Shown here one piece after another: positions 1-9,499 of a stretch of 64,000 nt of DNA. This stretch comes from CBDDLJ01 sp965230635 (GTDB taxonomy: Bacteria > Pseudomonadota > Gammaproteobacteria > UBA1113), in assembly GCA_965230635.1 (NCBI GenBank), contig CBDDLJ010000010.1, positions 124,001-188,000 on the forward strand, written 5' to 3'. The position numbers were made by a program, and so were the translations under genes. The stretch's first letter is position 1; each line of letters starts with the position of its first letter. The notes under the pieces are model-generated. The model was not told where the DNA came from, did not search any database, and worked only from the letters and a program-made list of their open reading frames with translations.

Positions 1-1290
1 AGCGTTATTTGTCTATTGCTGTTCGTTGGCGCCATGGGGAAATCTGCTCAAATGCCGTTACATATATGGCTGCCAGAGTCGATGGAAGGTCCTACGCCAA
101 TATCTGCATTAATTCATGCCGCAACCATGGTAACTGCTGGGATTTTTATGGTGTCACGCATGTCTCCTTTGTTTGAACTGTCAGAAGTTGCATTAACCGT
201 CATTTTAGTTATCGGTGCGGCGGGTGCTTTGTTTCTTGGCTTAGTTGCAGTAGTACAGCATGATATCAAACGGGTTGTTGCCTACTCCACTTTATCTCAA
301 TTGGGCTATATGACAGCGGCACTGGGTGCTTCTGCTTTTTCTGCAGGCATGTTTCATTTAGTTACCCATGCTTGTTTTAAAGCATTGTTATTTTTGGGTG
401 CAGGTTCTGTCATTATCGCTATGCATCATGATCAAGACTTGCGTAATATGGGAAATTTGAAAAAATATATGCCCATTACGTACATTACTTTTTTAATTGG
501 TGCATTATCATTAAGTGCGATTCCACCAATGGCAGGGTTTTATTCAAAAGATGCTATTATTGAAGCAGTGAAAGAAGCAGCGATACCAGGGGCAGGGTTT
601 GCCTATGTGTGTGTATTGCTAGGCGCATTTGTTACAGCACTTTATACTTTCCGAGCCTTCTTTTTAGCATTTCATGGTAAGGAGAAAATGGATCAGAAAG
701 CGAAGGCACATTTGCGTGAGAGTCCTGCCGTTGTTTGGGTTCCTTTGGTGCTATTAGCCATTCCATCTATTATTGCTGGTGGTTTGTTAATTGGGCCAAT
801 GTTATTTGGTAAACCATTTAGTTTATTAGGTGAAACGATTTATGTTGCGCCACAGTATAATGTATTAACCATTCTAGCGGAACATTATCATGGTGCGTGG
901 CAACAAGCACAGGCATCGATCCATACGTTACCTTTTTGGTTAGCAATCGCGGGAATTTTTACTGCTTGGTTTAGTTGCATACTTGTACCAAATTGTCGTC
1001 AAGGCTTTGTTAAACGTTTTCCATTTATTTACAAGCCGTTGATTCATAAATATGGTTTTGATGAGTTTTATCAGTATTTTTTCATTCGTGGTAGCAGATG
1101 TCTTGCACAAACCATATACCAAATTGGTGATGTCAAATTTATTGATCATATAATGGTAAATGGTTCGGCTCGTTTGGTGGCATGGCTTTCAAGCGTATTT
1201 AGGCGCTTACAATCGGGTTATTTATACCATTATGCGTTTGCCATGATCTTGGGTTTGGTGGTGTTTTTAGTTTGGCTGGTATTACCATAA
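1..1290 (+). CDS. nuoL: NADH-quinone oxidoreductase subunit L, C-terminal part
   Basis: The reading frame is open to the left window edge, so the start lies outside. About 429 residues are visible of a family that usually has roughly 600-680. NuoL is the distal antiporter-like membrane subunit of respiratory complex I and couples quinone reduction to proton pumping in the inner membrane. The visible part begins in the conserved core (KSAQMPLHIWLPESMEGP, then SALIHAATMVTAG), continues through many hydrophobic helices including a conserved VVAYSTLSQLGYM segment, and ends in a final membrane helix. It is followed 19 bases later by nuoM and then nuoN, the standard operon order, which supports the call. 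Confidence 0.97.
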   Translation, partial: SVICLLLFVGAMGKSAQMPLHIWLPESMEGPTPISALIHAATMVTAGIFMVSRMSPLFELSEVALTVILVIGAAGALFLGLVAVVQHDIKRVVAYSTLSQLGYMTAALGASAFSAGMFHLVTHACFKALLFLGAGSVIIAMHHDQDLRNMGNLKKYMPITYITFLIGALSLSAIPPMAGFYSKDAIIEAVKEAAIPGAGFAYVCVLLGAFVTALYTFRAFFLAFHGKEKMDQKAKAHLRESPAVVWVPLVLLAIPSIIAGGLLIGPMLFGKPFSLLGETIYVAPQYNVLTILAEHYHGAWQQAQASIHTLPFWLAIAGIFTAWFSCILVPNCRQGFVKRFPFIYKPLIHKYGFDEFYQYFFIRGSRCLAQTIYQIGDVKFIDHIMVNGSARLVAWLSSVFRRLQSGYLYHYAFAMILGLVVFLVWLVLP

Positions 1291-1309
1291 TAGAGATAGG
1301 GCAGGTTTA

Positions 1310-2827
1310 ATGGAATCAGAATTACCAATTTTAAGCTTATTAATTTGGTTACCCATTTTTGGTGGAATGGCGGCATTGCTATTTGGTAGAGCGAATCCAC
1401 ATCGAGCAAAGGTTATTGCACTCGCAGTAGCAGTGGTTACCATGGCTTTGTGTGTACCGCTATATCTTGGTTTTGATAGCAATAGTTATCAAATGCAGTT
1501 TAAAGAATTATATCCGTGGATTGCTTCTTATGGTATTAATTATGATTTAGGGGTTGATGGCATCTCTATGCCATTAGTTATATTAACAACATTTACTACG
1601 CTTGTTGTTATTTTAGCTGCTTGGAAACCAATACAAACCAATGTTGCAGAATATATGGCCGTGTTCTTGCTCATGCAGGGATTAATGGTTGGTGTATTTG
1701 AAGCATTAGATTCGATTTTATTTTATGTCTTTTGGGAAGCCATGTTAATTCCAATGTATTTGATTATTGGCATCTGGGGTGGCAAGAATCGATCATATGC
1801 CTCTATTAAATTCTTTTTGTATACCTTTTTAGGTTCGGTTTTGATGTTGATTGCGTTGCTGTATATGCGTATGCATAGTGGTAGCTTTGCCATCATCGAT
1901 TTTTACGCATTGAAATTAAATATGACAGAACAAGTATTAATTTTCATTGCTTTTTTCTTTGCTTTTGCTGTGAAAGTGCCCATGTGGCCAGTACATACTT
2001 GGTTGCCAGATGCTCATACAGAGGCACCTGCAGGTGGATCAGTTATTTTAGCAGCATTGATGTTGAAAATGGGTGTTTATGGTTTTTTTAGATTTAGTTT
2101 GCCAATCACCCCGGATGCATCACACAGTTTAGCTTGGTTAATGATTGGGTTATCGCTGGTTGCGATTATTTATATTGGTTTAGTTGCCATTGTCCAAACG
2201 GACATGAAGCGTTTGATTGCGTATTCCTCCATTGCACATATGGGTTTTGCTACTTTAGGTGCTTTTATGACCTATGTTATTATTAGTAATACGGGTAATC
2301 ATGCCGATGCTTATATGAGTTTTGAAGGTTCTATGGTGCAAATGATTTCGCATGCGTTTAGTTCAGGGGCAATGTTTTTTGGTGTGGGGATTTTGTATGA
2401 TCAGCTACACAGCCGCTTGATTAAAGATTATGGCGGTGTTGTTAATTCTATGCCGATATTTACCGCCTTTTTCATGCTATTTGCTATGGCCAATGTTGGC
2501 CTGCCTGGTACATCAGGCTTTGTTGGTGAATTTATGGTAATTTTAAGTACTTTTAAAGCGAGTTTTTGGGTAACTTTTGCGGCAGCAACAACATTGATCC
2601 TGTCTGCTAGTTACACATTGTGGATGTTTAAACGCGTGTTTTTGGGTGAGGTGGCTAATGATGGTGTTGCGTCACTTAATGATATTAGTGGTCCTGATCT
2701 AATAGTTTTCTCTATTTTAGGCTTCGTGGTGATATTGTTAGGTGTTTATCCAGAACCATTGTTACAATTGTTACATGCAACCGTTGGGCATATATTGGAA
2801 TTAAGTCAACAGACAAAGTTGGGCTAA
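1310..2827 (+). CDS. nuoM: NADH-quinone oxidoreductase subunit M
   Basis: 505 residues, a normal NuoM length. It is an antiporter-like proton-pumping subunit of complex I in the inner membrane. Diagnostic segments are the conserved glutamate helix around FYVFWEAMLIPMYLIIG, the KVPMWPVHTWLPDAHTEAP loop and the LIAYSSIAHMGF helix. About 14 hydrophobic helices are apparent. The start follows a GGGCAGG-like ribosome site. It lies between nuoL and nuoN with short gaps, so the three are co-transcribed. Nothing unusual was seen. Confidence 0.98.
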   Translation: MESELPILSLLIWLPIFGGMAALLFGRANPHRAKVIALAVAVVTMALCVPLYLGFDSNSYQMQFKELYPWIASYGINYDLGVDGISMPLVILTTFTTLVVILAAWKPIQTNVAEYMAVFLLMQGLMVGVFEALDSILFYVFWEAMLIPMYLIIGIWGGKNRSYASIKFFLYTFLGSVLMLIALLYMRMHSGSFAIIDFYALKLNMTEQVLIFIAFFFAFAVKVPMWPVHTWLPDAHTEAPAGGSVILAALMLKMGVYGFFRFSLPITPDASHSLAWLMIGLSLVAIIYIGLVAIVQTDMKRLIAYSSIAHMGFATLGAFMTYVIISNTGNHADAYMSFEGSMVQMISHAFSSGAMFFGVGILYDQLHSRLIKDYGGVVNSMPIFTAFFMLFAMANVGLPGTSGFVGEFMVILSTFKASFWVTFAAATTLILSASYTLWMFKRVFLGEVANDGVASLNDISGPDLIVFSILGFVVILLGVYPEPLLQLLHATVGHILELSQQTKLG

Positions 2828-2846
2828 TGAGGAAAAAGGTTTCATC

Positions 2847-4289
2847 ATGCAAGTGAGTTCAATAGATTTTACTATTATTTCCCCTGAATTATTTTTAGTG
2901 ATAGCGACCAGTGTTATCTTGTTATTTGATTTGTTTGCAAGTGAAAAAATGAAAAAAAACACGTATCATCTTGCCCAATTTTGTTTATTAGGAACGGCTG
3001 CATTAGTTTATATTGTTGGTCAGAACGATCCTATGCTAGTATTTCATGGACAATACCGGCATGATAATATAACGACTATGCTACAAATGACAATAGTCAT
3101 TTTAGCTATCTTTATTTTATTATATTCACGTGATTATGTCAGAGAGAGGGAGCTTCCCTTTGGTGAATATTATGTGTTAGTACTATTTTCAATATTGGGC
3201 ATGTTAGTACTCGTATCAGCGAATAGTTTGTTGTCACTTTATTTAGGGCTGGAAATATTATCATTGCCTATTTATGCGCTAACCGCTCTGCGCCGTGAGC
3301 AGACAACGTGTACGGAAGCTGCTATGAAATATTTCATTATGGGTGCGATTGCATCTGGTATGTTATTATATGGCATGTCGATGCTCTATGGTGCGACTCA
3401 TTCTATTGATATAAACACTATAATGACAATGACACAAACAATAGCGGGTAGTGAAAAATTAATTTTATTGTTTGGGCTAGTCTTTATTGGTGCCGGTGTT
3501 ATGTTTAAACTAGGCGGTGTACCATTTCACATGTGGATACCAGATGTCTATCATGGCGCACCCGCATCAGTGACCTTATTAATTTCCACGGCACCTAAAG
3601 TAGCTGCTTTTGGTTTAGCGGTTCGCTTATTTGTTGATACGATGCCATCTTTACATGGACAATGGCAGCAAATGTTAATTGTTGTTTCTATACTATCCAT
3701 GGGTTTAGGGAATTTAGTCGCGGTAGTGCAACAAAACTTAAAGCGAATGTTAGCTTATTCTTCAATCGCGCACATTGGTTATATGCTGCTAGGTTTATTA
3801 GTTGGCACCAAAGCAGGTTATACGGCCTCCATGTTTTATATTATCTCTTACTCACTAATGTCGCTGGGGGCATTTGCTATCATTATTTTGCTTAGTCGCG
3901 CAGGCATAGAAGTAGAAAACATTGATGATTTTAAAGGTTTGAATCAACGCAATCCTTGGTTAGCAGCAATGATGTTGTTACTGATGTTCTCTATGGCAGG
4001 GCTTCCTCCGCTTGTTGGCTTTTTTGCAAAAATTGCTGTGTTAGAAGTATTGGTTTCAGCTGATTTAGTCTGGTTAGCCGCATTAGCTTTAGTATTTGCC
4101 ATTATTGGTGTTTATTATTACATACGCGTTGTCAAAGCAATGTATTTTGATAAGGCTGATCCCAGCTTGTTGCCGATCAAGTTAGCATCTAAAGATGTAC
4201 AATTAGCGATTAGTGCTAATGGATTGCTAGTATTAGTTCTTGGTCTTTTCCCGAGCACATTATTTGAACTATGTAAAGCAGCGTTTTAA
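2847..4289 (+). CDS. nuoN: NADH-quinone oxidoreductase subunit N
   Basis: 480 residues, full length for NuoN. It is the third antiporter-like subunit of complex I in the inner membrane. Conserved segments are YLGLEILSLPIYALTALRR, a FKLGGVPFHMWIPDVYHGAP loop and LKRMLAYSSIAHIGYML. The ATG follows an AGGAAAAAGG ribosome site 19 bases after nuoM. It is the last gene of the nuo operon; an imperfect hairpin follows the stop. Confidence 0.98.
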   Translation: MQVSSIDFTIISPELFLVIATSVILLFDLFASEKMKKNTYHLAQFCLLGTAALVYIVGQNDPMLVFHGQYRHDNITTMLQMTIVILAIFILLYSRDYVRERELPFGEYYVLVLFSILGMLVLVSANSLLSLYLGLEILSLPIYALTALRREQTTCTEAAMKYFIMGAIASGMLLYGMSMLYGATHSIDINTIMTMTQTIAGSEKLILLFGLVFIGAGVMFKLGGVPFHMWIPDVYHGAPASVTLLISTAPKVAAFGLAVRLFVDTMPSLHGQWQQMLIVVSILSMGLGNLVAVVQQNLKRMLAYSSIAHIGYMLLGLLVGTKAGYTASMFYIISYSLMSLGAFAIIILLSRAGIEVENIDDFKGLNQRNPWLAAMMLLLMFSMAGLPPLVGFFAKIAVLEVLVSADLVWLAALALVFAIIGVYYYIRVVKAMYFDKADPSLLPIKLASKDVQLAISANGLLVLVLGLFPSTLFELCKAAF

Positions 4290-4305
4290 AGTCATTCAAC
4301 AGTGG

Positions 4306-4335
4306 GTTAGCTAGCCTTGGCTAAGGCAAGTTAAC
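4306..4335 (+). terminator. Probable hairpin terminator after nuoN
   Basis: A 13-bp stem with one A-A mismatch and one G-T pair (GTTAGCTAGCCTT against AAGGCAAGTTAAC) surrounds a 4-base loop 16 bases after the nuoN stop. The T-rich tail is weak, so it may act as an mRNA-stabilising hairpin rather than a classical intrinsic terminator. Confidence 0.5.
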
Positions 4336-4627
4336 TCATTGAATTATAACACTATTTTAAGCAGCATGCTCTTTCCTGTCATGTAACGTTATTACGCTGA
4401 GGATCATTGTCTGTCTGGGTAGATCGATTATTTTCCGTACTATTACAATCGAATGTTACAACTTATTGATAAATCTAGTTATTTCGAAATACTTATTCAT
4501 CAGCAGAATCCGCGCCTTATTTTTAATCGACTCTATTTATCAATGAGTTACCTTTTTCATCCGTCGCGGGCACGAAAAGTGCGCTATAGTTCTAGAATAA
4601 GACAATAATTTTTGTTGATTAAATCAT
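4336..4627. other. Gene-free spacer before the cyclase cluster
   Basis: No reading frame or RNA gene was recognised. A TATAGT hexamer at 4585-4590 could be a -10 element for the downstream cyclase gene, but no convincing -35 was found at the expected distance. Otherwise I see nothing in it. Confidence 0.3.
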
Positions 4628-6412
4628 ATGAGTACAACAATAACAGAGCGTAGCCAGGTCGATTACTCGTGGAATCTTTATTTTCTTAGGATCCTTACCT
4701 ATTTGCTTTATATTGTTATCTTATTGCCTGTTTTTTATGAAGAACGTCCTATGTTTGCCTTTTGGATAATCATTTTTATTCAGGGATTCTTTTTAGCACA
4801 TATTGAGTACCTTATTTCGAGTAATAGTAAAAATCAAGAGTTGACGGAAAAAACGCTTATCTACTTTGATGGGCTCGTCGGCGCTATTTGGATAGGTTTG
4901 TATAGCTTTCCTTTTTGGTTTACATATCTTGTGGTTATGATCGCAATATTTAGTACGTTATGCTCATTTGGCTATAGACATTGCTTAGCCGTACTATCAT
5001 TAATTAGCCTTGTTGCGTGGGGAGTAAGTTATATTACACCTATAGAAAGTTTATATATTAGTTCTATGTATTGTCAAATAGTATCTATTGTTGGTGTGTT
5101 AACTGTAGCTGCTGTAGGTTCTTATCTTATGTATTATAAAGCTTACCAAGATTACCAAGTCAACAAGCATTTAAACAAGTCAAATAAGCGGCTAATGAGT
5201 ATTAACAAACTATTAATTAATACCAGTGTCACATTAAATCTTGATGATATGGTTAAGCATATGAGCAAGGTGTTACAAGATGTTTTTAAGTTTGATTTAG
5301 TCGCGATCCAACTGCCTGATACGGGTGGTGAGAAACTTTTGTTTTATGCAGCATACGGTAAGTTTTTGCCAAAACAACTGTTATCCGCACTAAAAGACAT
5401 TGTTGTTGTGTTGAAAAAGAAAGAAAGTATGAGTGATGTGGTTTTTCGCAAATGCCATTATTTTCTCAAAAGTGTTGTTACACCTGAAACACACCTTCTT
5501 CCTGTTGATAAAATTCTGTATGATTTAACTAATTTTTTATCTATTGCAATGTTCCCAATTGTTAAGAATAAAAAAGTTATTGGTGTAATCACATTTCTTA
5601 ACCACTTTAGCTACTCGAATCTAAAGCGTGAAGACATTACCGTCATTGAGCAGTATGTATCACAAGTTGCTATTGTGATAAACAATGCCAAAATGTATAA
5701 GAAAATAAAGGAAAATGAAAAATTGAGGGCTGAGCAACAAAAGAAATTAGCAGAGGCTTCTAAGCGACTATCTTACTATGTTTCACCTCAAATTTTTCAT
5801 GCGTTAATTGAAAGTGGATCAGAGATAAAAATTAGTGCAAGGAAGAAATACCTGATTGTATTTAGCTCAGATATTGCTGGTTTCACTGCATTGACTGAGA
5901 AAGTTGAGAATGAAGTATTAACCAGTATGCTAAATAACTATTTGACAAAAATGTCTGAAATAGCAATAGAGTATGGGGGAACTATTGATAAATATATAGG
6001 AGATGCTATATCAATTTATTTTGGGGATCCTAAAACTAAAGGAAAAAAAGAGGATGCGGTTAACTGTGTGAGAATGTCGATTAAAATGTTGCAATATTTA
6101 GAGCATTTAAAAGATGAGTGGATTGAAGAAGGCTTTCCTGAGTCAATGCAGATTAGGATCGGTATAAGCTCAGGAAATTGCGCGGTCGGTAATTTCGGTA
6201 GTGATTACCATGTTGATTATACAGCAGTTGGTAGCGTTGTCTATATGGCAGCGAATATACAAGCGATGGCAGTACCAGGGGAGATCTTGGTGACTAGGGA
6301 AGTTTTTGAGTTGATTCGAGATAATTTCATCTGTCAACGATCGGATAATGTTAAGTTGACAGCTGAAAAAGAAGTTGTGACATATAAAATTTCAGCAGAT
6401 CAGGAGGTGTAG
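4628..6412 (+). CDS. Membrane class III nucleotide cyclase, probably catalytically impaired alone
   Basis: 594 residues. About six hydrophobic helices fill residues 18-175 (a MASE-like sensor), then a GAF-like domain at about 195-350, a short coiled coil, and a class III adenylate/guanylate cyclase domain from about 410. The metal-site aspartates are present (FSSDIAGFT and YIGDAISIYFG), as are the purine-site Lys (DKYIGD) and Thr (DYTAVG). The motif that should read V-N-x-A-A-R is V-Y-M-A-A-N, so both transition-state residues (Asn and Arg) are substituted. A homodimer should therefore be weak or inactive. It is paralogous to the gene at 7191, which has the intact motif, and is separated from it only by a metallo-hydrolase gene that starts one base after its stop. 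Product specificity (cAMP or cGMP) cannot be fixed by eye; Lys/Thr favours ATP. Confidence 0.88.
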   Translation: MSTTITERSQVDYSWNLYFLRILTYLLYIVILLPVFYEERPMFAFWIIIFIQGFFLAHIEYLISSNSKNQELTEKTLIYFDGLVGAIWIGLYSFPFWFTYLVVMIAIFSTLCSFGYRHCLAVLSLISLVAWGVSYITPIESLYISSMYCQIVSIVGVLTVAAVGSYLMYYKAYQDYQVNKHLNKSNKRLMSINKLLINTSVTLNLDDMVKHMSKVLQDVFKFDLVAIQLPDTGGEKLLFYAAYGKFLPKQLLSALKDIVVVLKKKESMSDVVFRKCHYFLKSVVTPETHLLPVDKILYDLTNFLSIAMFPIVKNKKVIGVITFLNHFSYSNLKREDITVIEQYVSQVAIVINNAKMYKKIKENEKLRAEQQKKLAEASKRLSYYVSPQIFHALIESGSEIKISARKKYLIVFSSDIAGFTALTEKVENEVLTSMLNNYLTKMSEIAIEYGGTIDKYIGDAISIYFGDPKTKGKKEDAVNCVRMSIKMLQYLEHLKDEWIEEGFPESMQIRIGISSGNCAVGNFGSDYHVDYTAVGSVVYMAANIQAMAVPGEILVTREVFELIRDNFICQRSDNVKLTAEKEVVTYKISADQEV

Positions 6413-6413
6413 T

Positions 6414-7175
6414 ATGAAGTTAATATTTCTTGGCTCTGGCTCAGCTTTTACGCTAGGGAACAATAATTTTCAATCTAATTTGTTGTTTCATGTTAATAAT
6501 GAGAAAAATCTGCTCTTAGATTGTGGAACCGATATCAGATTTTCTCTGCAGGAAGCTGGATTTAATTATAAAAACATTAGCGATGTCTATATTAGTCATT
6601 TGCATGCTGATCATGTTGGTGGTATGGAATACTTAGCTATTAATTCATATTTTGATCCAGATATAAATAAGCCAAATTTATATCTAAGTGACTTATTGGT
6701 TGACAATTTGTGGAATAATGTATTATCGGGCGGATTAAGTACGTTACAGAATAAAATCGTGTCGCTAGATACTTATTTTTCAGTCCATGTTGTTGAAAAA
6801 AACCAAAGTTTTGTCTGGGAGAATATCTCTTTTCAGCTGGTGCAAACTTTACATTATATGAATTCTTTTGTTATTGCACCAAGCTTTGGTCTGTTTTTCA
6901 CGATAAATGGCAAAAACGTATTCATTACTTCTGATACTCAATTTTTCCCTAATTGCTTTTTATCTTTTTACCAATCAGCAGATATTATTTTTCATGATTG
7001 TCAAACATTGCCAGCAAGATGTGCCATTCATGCGCAATACCATGAGTTGCAAACATTGCCAGAAGATATTAGAGGTAAAATGTGGTTGTATCATTATGAT
7101 TCCGAGAGAGGACATAATGCTGTTAAGGATGGTTTCTTAGGATTTGTCAAGAAAGGACAGGTTTTCGATTTATAA
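6414..7175 (+). CDS. Metallo-beta-lactamase-fold hydrolase
   Basis: 253 residues. The N-terminus (KLIFLGSGSAF) and the metal motif HLHADHVGG around residue 63 are those of the MBL-fold RNase Z-like/phosphodiesterase branch. Further candidate metal ligands are the Asp in TSDTQFF and the His in WLYHYD. It starts one base after the stop of the first cyclase and ends 15 bases before the second, so the three genes are almost certainly one transcript. Class II cyclic-nucleotide phosphodiesterases also use this fold, so degradation of the cyclases' product is an attractive role, but this is inferred from context only. A nuclease or other phosphodiesterase remains possible. Confidence 0.85.
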   Translation: MKLIFLGSGSAFTLGNNNFQSNLLFHVNNEKNLLLDCGTDIRFSLQEAGFNYKNISDVYISHLHADHVGGMEYLAINSYFDPDINKPNLYLSDLLVDNLWNNVLSGGLSTLQNKIVSLDTYFSVHVVEKNQSFVWENISFQLVQTLHYMNSFVIAPSFGLFFTINGKNVFITSDTQFFPNCFLSFYQSADIIFHDCQTLPARCAIHAQYHELQTLPEDIRGKMWLYHYDSERGHNAVKDGFLGFVKKGQVFDL

Positions 7176-7190
7176 TGTGAGATAGGTGTT

Positions 7191-9011
7191 ATGTTTGAAG
7201 GATTTAAATGCTTTTATAAAAAAATTCATCCCGTCTCGATGACGATGTACTTTCCGAGACAATATGCTTTACTGTTATTATTATTAATTTTTACACCTAT
7301 TTTTCAGCAAGAACAAGTTAGTTTAATTTTCTGGATCATATTGTATATTCATGGATTATTGTGGCCGCTGCTTATTTTATTTGCAAGCAGTCATTATAAA
7401 ACGCCGAAGAAATTTGAAATGTATGCGCTATTTCTAGATTCAGCTGTAGTGGGTTTATGGCTAGGATTGATAGCATTTTATCCCTTGGTTTTAGTGCCTG
7501 TTTTGATTGGCTTGATTACAGCTTGCGTATTAGTTGGTGGTGTTTTGTATGCACTTAGTGGTTTAATTTGCACCAGTGTTTTTGCTTTGCTTGTGAATTA
7601 TTTTGTTGAGATTCCTTCAGATTATTTTCAAGATAGTTTATATGTTCAAGCTATGGCTATTTTGGGGGTGATTCCATTTCTCTTTGTTGTCATTTTAAAT
7701 ATGTATAAGCGTAACTGTATATTGCAAATAAAACGCTATCAAATTTCAGATATTAATGGCCAAATTAATGAGTTAAACGAATTGACTAAAAGGGTGAATA
7801 CTGCGTTAAATGTTAGCGGACTATTAAAATACATGATTGATTCATTGAAACATGTTTTTGACTTGGATCAAACCATTGTATTTTGTCTTGATAAGGAACA
7901 AAATGTTTTGGTTTATTATACTTATTGCTACCATGAATGTGATCTTGATGAAGATATTGCAAAAATCAGGCCGATACAATTTTCTCTTGACATCCTGGAT
8001 AATAAAGATGGAGATGAAAAATCCTATATTGTTAACGCGTTTAAATCAAAGAAATATATTTATTTGGGTGATGTTACAGAAAATAAACTGTTATCAAACA
8101 AAGAGGCATTTATTTATAGGGAAAAACCTTTTAAGTCCATGCTGTTATTTCCTATTTTATTAAAAGATAGAGCTATCGGCGTGTTGGGCTTGCTCAGTAA
8201 TAAAGGCAGTCAATTGCCAGCTCAAAATGGATTAAACCTTATCTCACAATATGTTGCACAATTGGCGGTCGTGATGAATAACAAGTGCATGTTTGAGAAA
8301 GCAGAAGAAGTGCAAGAGCAGTTTGACAAAAAAAATAAAGAGTTAGAACAGCTGTCAGAAAAATTATCACACTATCTTGATCCACAAGTTTACCGAATGG
8401 TCTTTTCCGATGAAAGTGAAATTCAAGCCAGAGCCGTACGGAAACGTTTAACAATACTTTTTGCTGACGTAGATGGTTTTTCTGTTGCCACAGAAGATGT
8501 TGAGCCAGCAATGCTAGCTAAATTGTTAAATGTGTATTTAACCAGTATTTCCCGGGTTGTTATTGATTTTGGTGGAACGATTGATAAGTTTATTGGCGAT
8601 GAGCTGATGATATTTTTTGGAAATCCAAATACCAAGGGAGTAAAGCAGGATGCAATCGAATGCCTGTCTATGGCACTAGCTATTCAAAAAGTATTTGATG
8701 AAGTTAAATCCGTCTGGGCTAATGAATTTGGTTTTGATGTGACTGCGCTTGGGATACGAATGGGTGTTAACTCAGGATATTCGACAGTTGGTAATTTCGG
8801 TAGTAAATATCGTATGCATTATACGGTTATCGGCGATCACGTCAATTTGGCTGCACGGATACATACTGCGGCGAAACCCAATGATATTCTTATTTCAACC
8901 AATACTTATCTGCTCGTCAAGAAGAATATGTCATGTATAGAGGGAGAACAGGTTACATTAAAAGGAATTATGTATCCTGTTCAAACGTATGTGGTTAAAG
9001 GCAAAGTGTAA
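7191..9011 (+). CDS. Membrane class III nucleotide cyclase, intact active site
   Basis: 606 residues with the same architecture as the gene at 4628: about six N-terminal membrane helices (roughly 25-180), a GAF-like segment (about 200-370), a linker, and a class III cyclase domain from about 420. All catalytic elements are visible: metal aspartates in FADVDGFS and FIGDELMIFFG, purine-site Lys and Thr (DKFIGD, HYTVIG), and the transition-state motif VNLAARI. It should make cAMP from ATP with the active site on the cytoplasmic side. It is the last gene of the cyclase/MBL/cyclase group; a palindromic repeat element begins 4 bases after its stop. Compared with its paralogue, only this copy carries both halves of the active site. 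Confidence 0.9.
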   Translation: MFEGFKCFYKKIHPVSMTMYFPRQYALLLLLLIFTPIFQQEQVSLIFWIILYIHGLLWPLLILFASSHYKTPKKFEMYALFLDSAVVGLWLGLIAFYPLVLVPVLIGLITACVLVGGVLYALSGLICTSVFALLVNYFVEIPSDYFQDSLYVQAMAILGVIPFLFVVILNMYKRNCILQIKRYQISDINGQINELNELTKRVNTALNVSGLLKYMIDSLKHVFDLDQTIVFCLDKEQNVLVYYTYCYHECDLDEDIAKIRPIQFSLDILDNKDGDEKSYIVNAFKSKKYIYLGDVTENKLLSNKEAFIYREKPFKSMLLFPILLKDRAIGVLGLLSNKGSQLPAQNGLNLISQYVAQLAVVMNNKCMFEKAEEVQEQFDKKNKELEQLSEKLSHYLDPQVYRMVFSDESEIQARAVRKRLTILFADVDGFSVATEDVEPAMLAKLLNVYLTSISRVVIDFGGTIDKFIGDELMIFFGNPNTKGVKQDAIECLSMALAIQKVFDEVKSVWANEFGFDVTALGIRMGVNSGYSTVGNFGSKYRMHYTVIGDHVNLAARIHTAAKPNDILISTNTYLLVKKNMSCIEGEQVTLKGIMYPVQTYVVKGKV

Positions 9012-9014
9012 AGG

Positions 9015-9183
9015 TATTATAGCAGTTTTCAATATGACTAAGCCATTATAAACTTCGTCTAACACGCGCTTGCTTTGTTCTTGAAAAGCTTATTTACAGT
9101 AAGTAAACCTCATTGTTGAAACCGCGCAAGCACGCACTATACTCGCTTATAATGGCTTAGTCATATTGAAAACTGCTATAATA
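9015..9183. repeat. Palindromic repeat element, copy 1 (variant ends)
   Basis: A 169-bp element whose outer 37 bp form a perfect inverted repeat (9015-9051 against 9147-9183, beginning TATTATAGCAGTTTTCAATA). The centre shares its layout with the copies at 31929, 34015 and 63147: a TTGCTT...GCAAGC pair, a central CTTATTTACAGTAAG near-palindrome and a TATACTCGCTTA tract inside the right arm. The terminal sequence differs from the other copies, so this is a second subtype. There is no coding capacity. It resembles a MITE. Confidence 0.85.
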
Positions 9184-9309
9184 AACTCTGCTCGTTCGCT
9201 ACGCAAACGTCGCAGAATATAGACGGATAGTAGTAACGAATTACGACTGTTCTAAATTTAAACTAAACCGGGTAGTTAGCATGTTACCAACATTGTTTAA
9301 ATAAAAGAC

Positions 9310-9338
9310 TTGCATATGGCGTAACGGTTTGATAATAT
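9310..9338 (+). promoter_or_regulatory. Sigma-70-type promoter of the initiator tRNA/rimP operon
   Basis: TTGCAT and TATA-like TAATAT hexamers are separated by 17 bp, and the -10 ends 23 bases before the tRNA. A GC-rich discriminator (CGCCGAC) follows, as is common for stable-RNA promoters. Confidence 0.65.
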
Positions 9339-9361
9339 TCGCCGACTAAGTTTATGGCTGT

Positions 9362-9438
<77 letters not shown>

Positions 9439-9453
9439 ATAAAAAGGATAACG

Positions 9454-9477
9454 AAATGGGCAATATGCCCATTTTTT
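9454..9477 (+). terminator. Intrinsic terminator/attenuator between tRNA and rimP
   Basis: Stem AAATGGGC / GCCCATTT with a 5-base loop, followed by a T tract. It lies 15 bases after the tRNA and about 20 bases before rimP, so it could release the tRNA transcript or attenuate read-through into the operon. Confidence 0.75.
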
Positions 9478-9499
9478 ATTTGTGGAGATGATGTAAACA

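Noticed and set aside
9015..9183. Palindromic element as a riboswitch or structured RNA gene
   Set aside because: The same sequence recurs in unrelated spacers in both flanking contexts, which fits a repetitive element rather than a gene-specific regulator.
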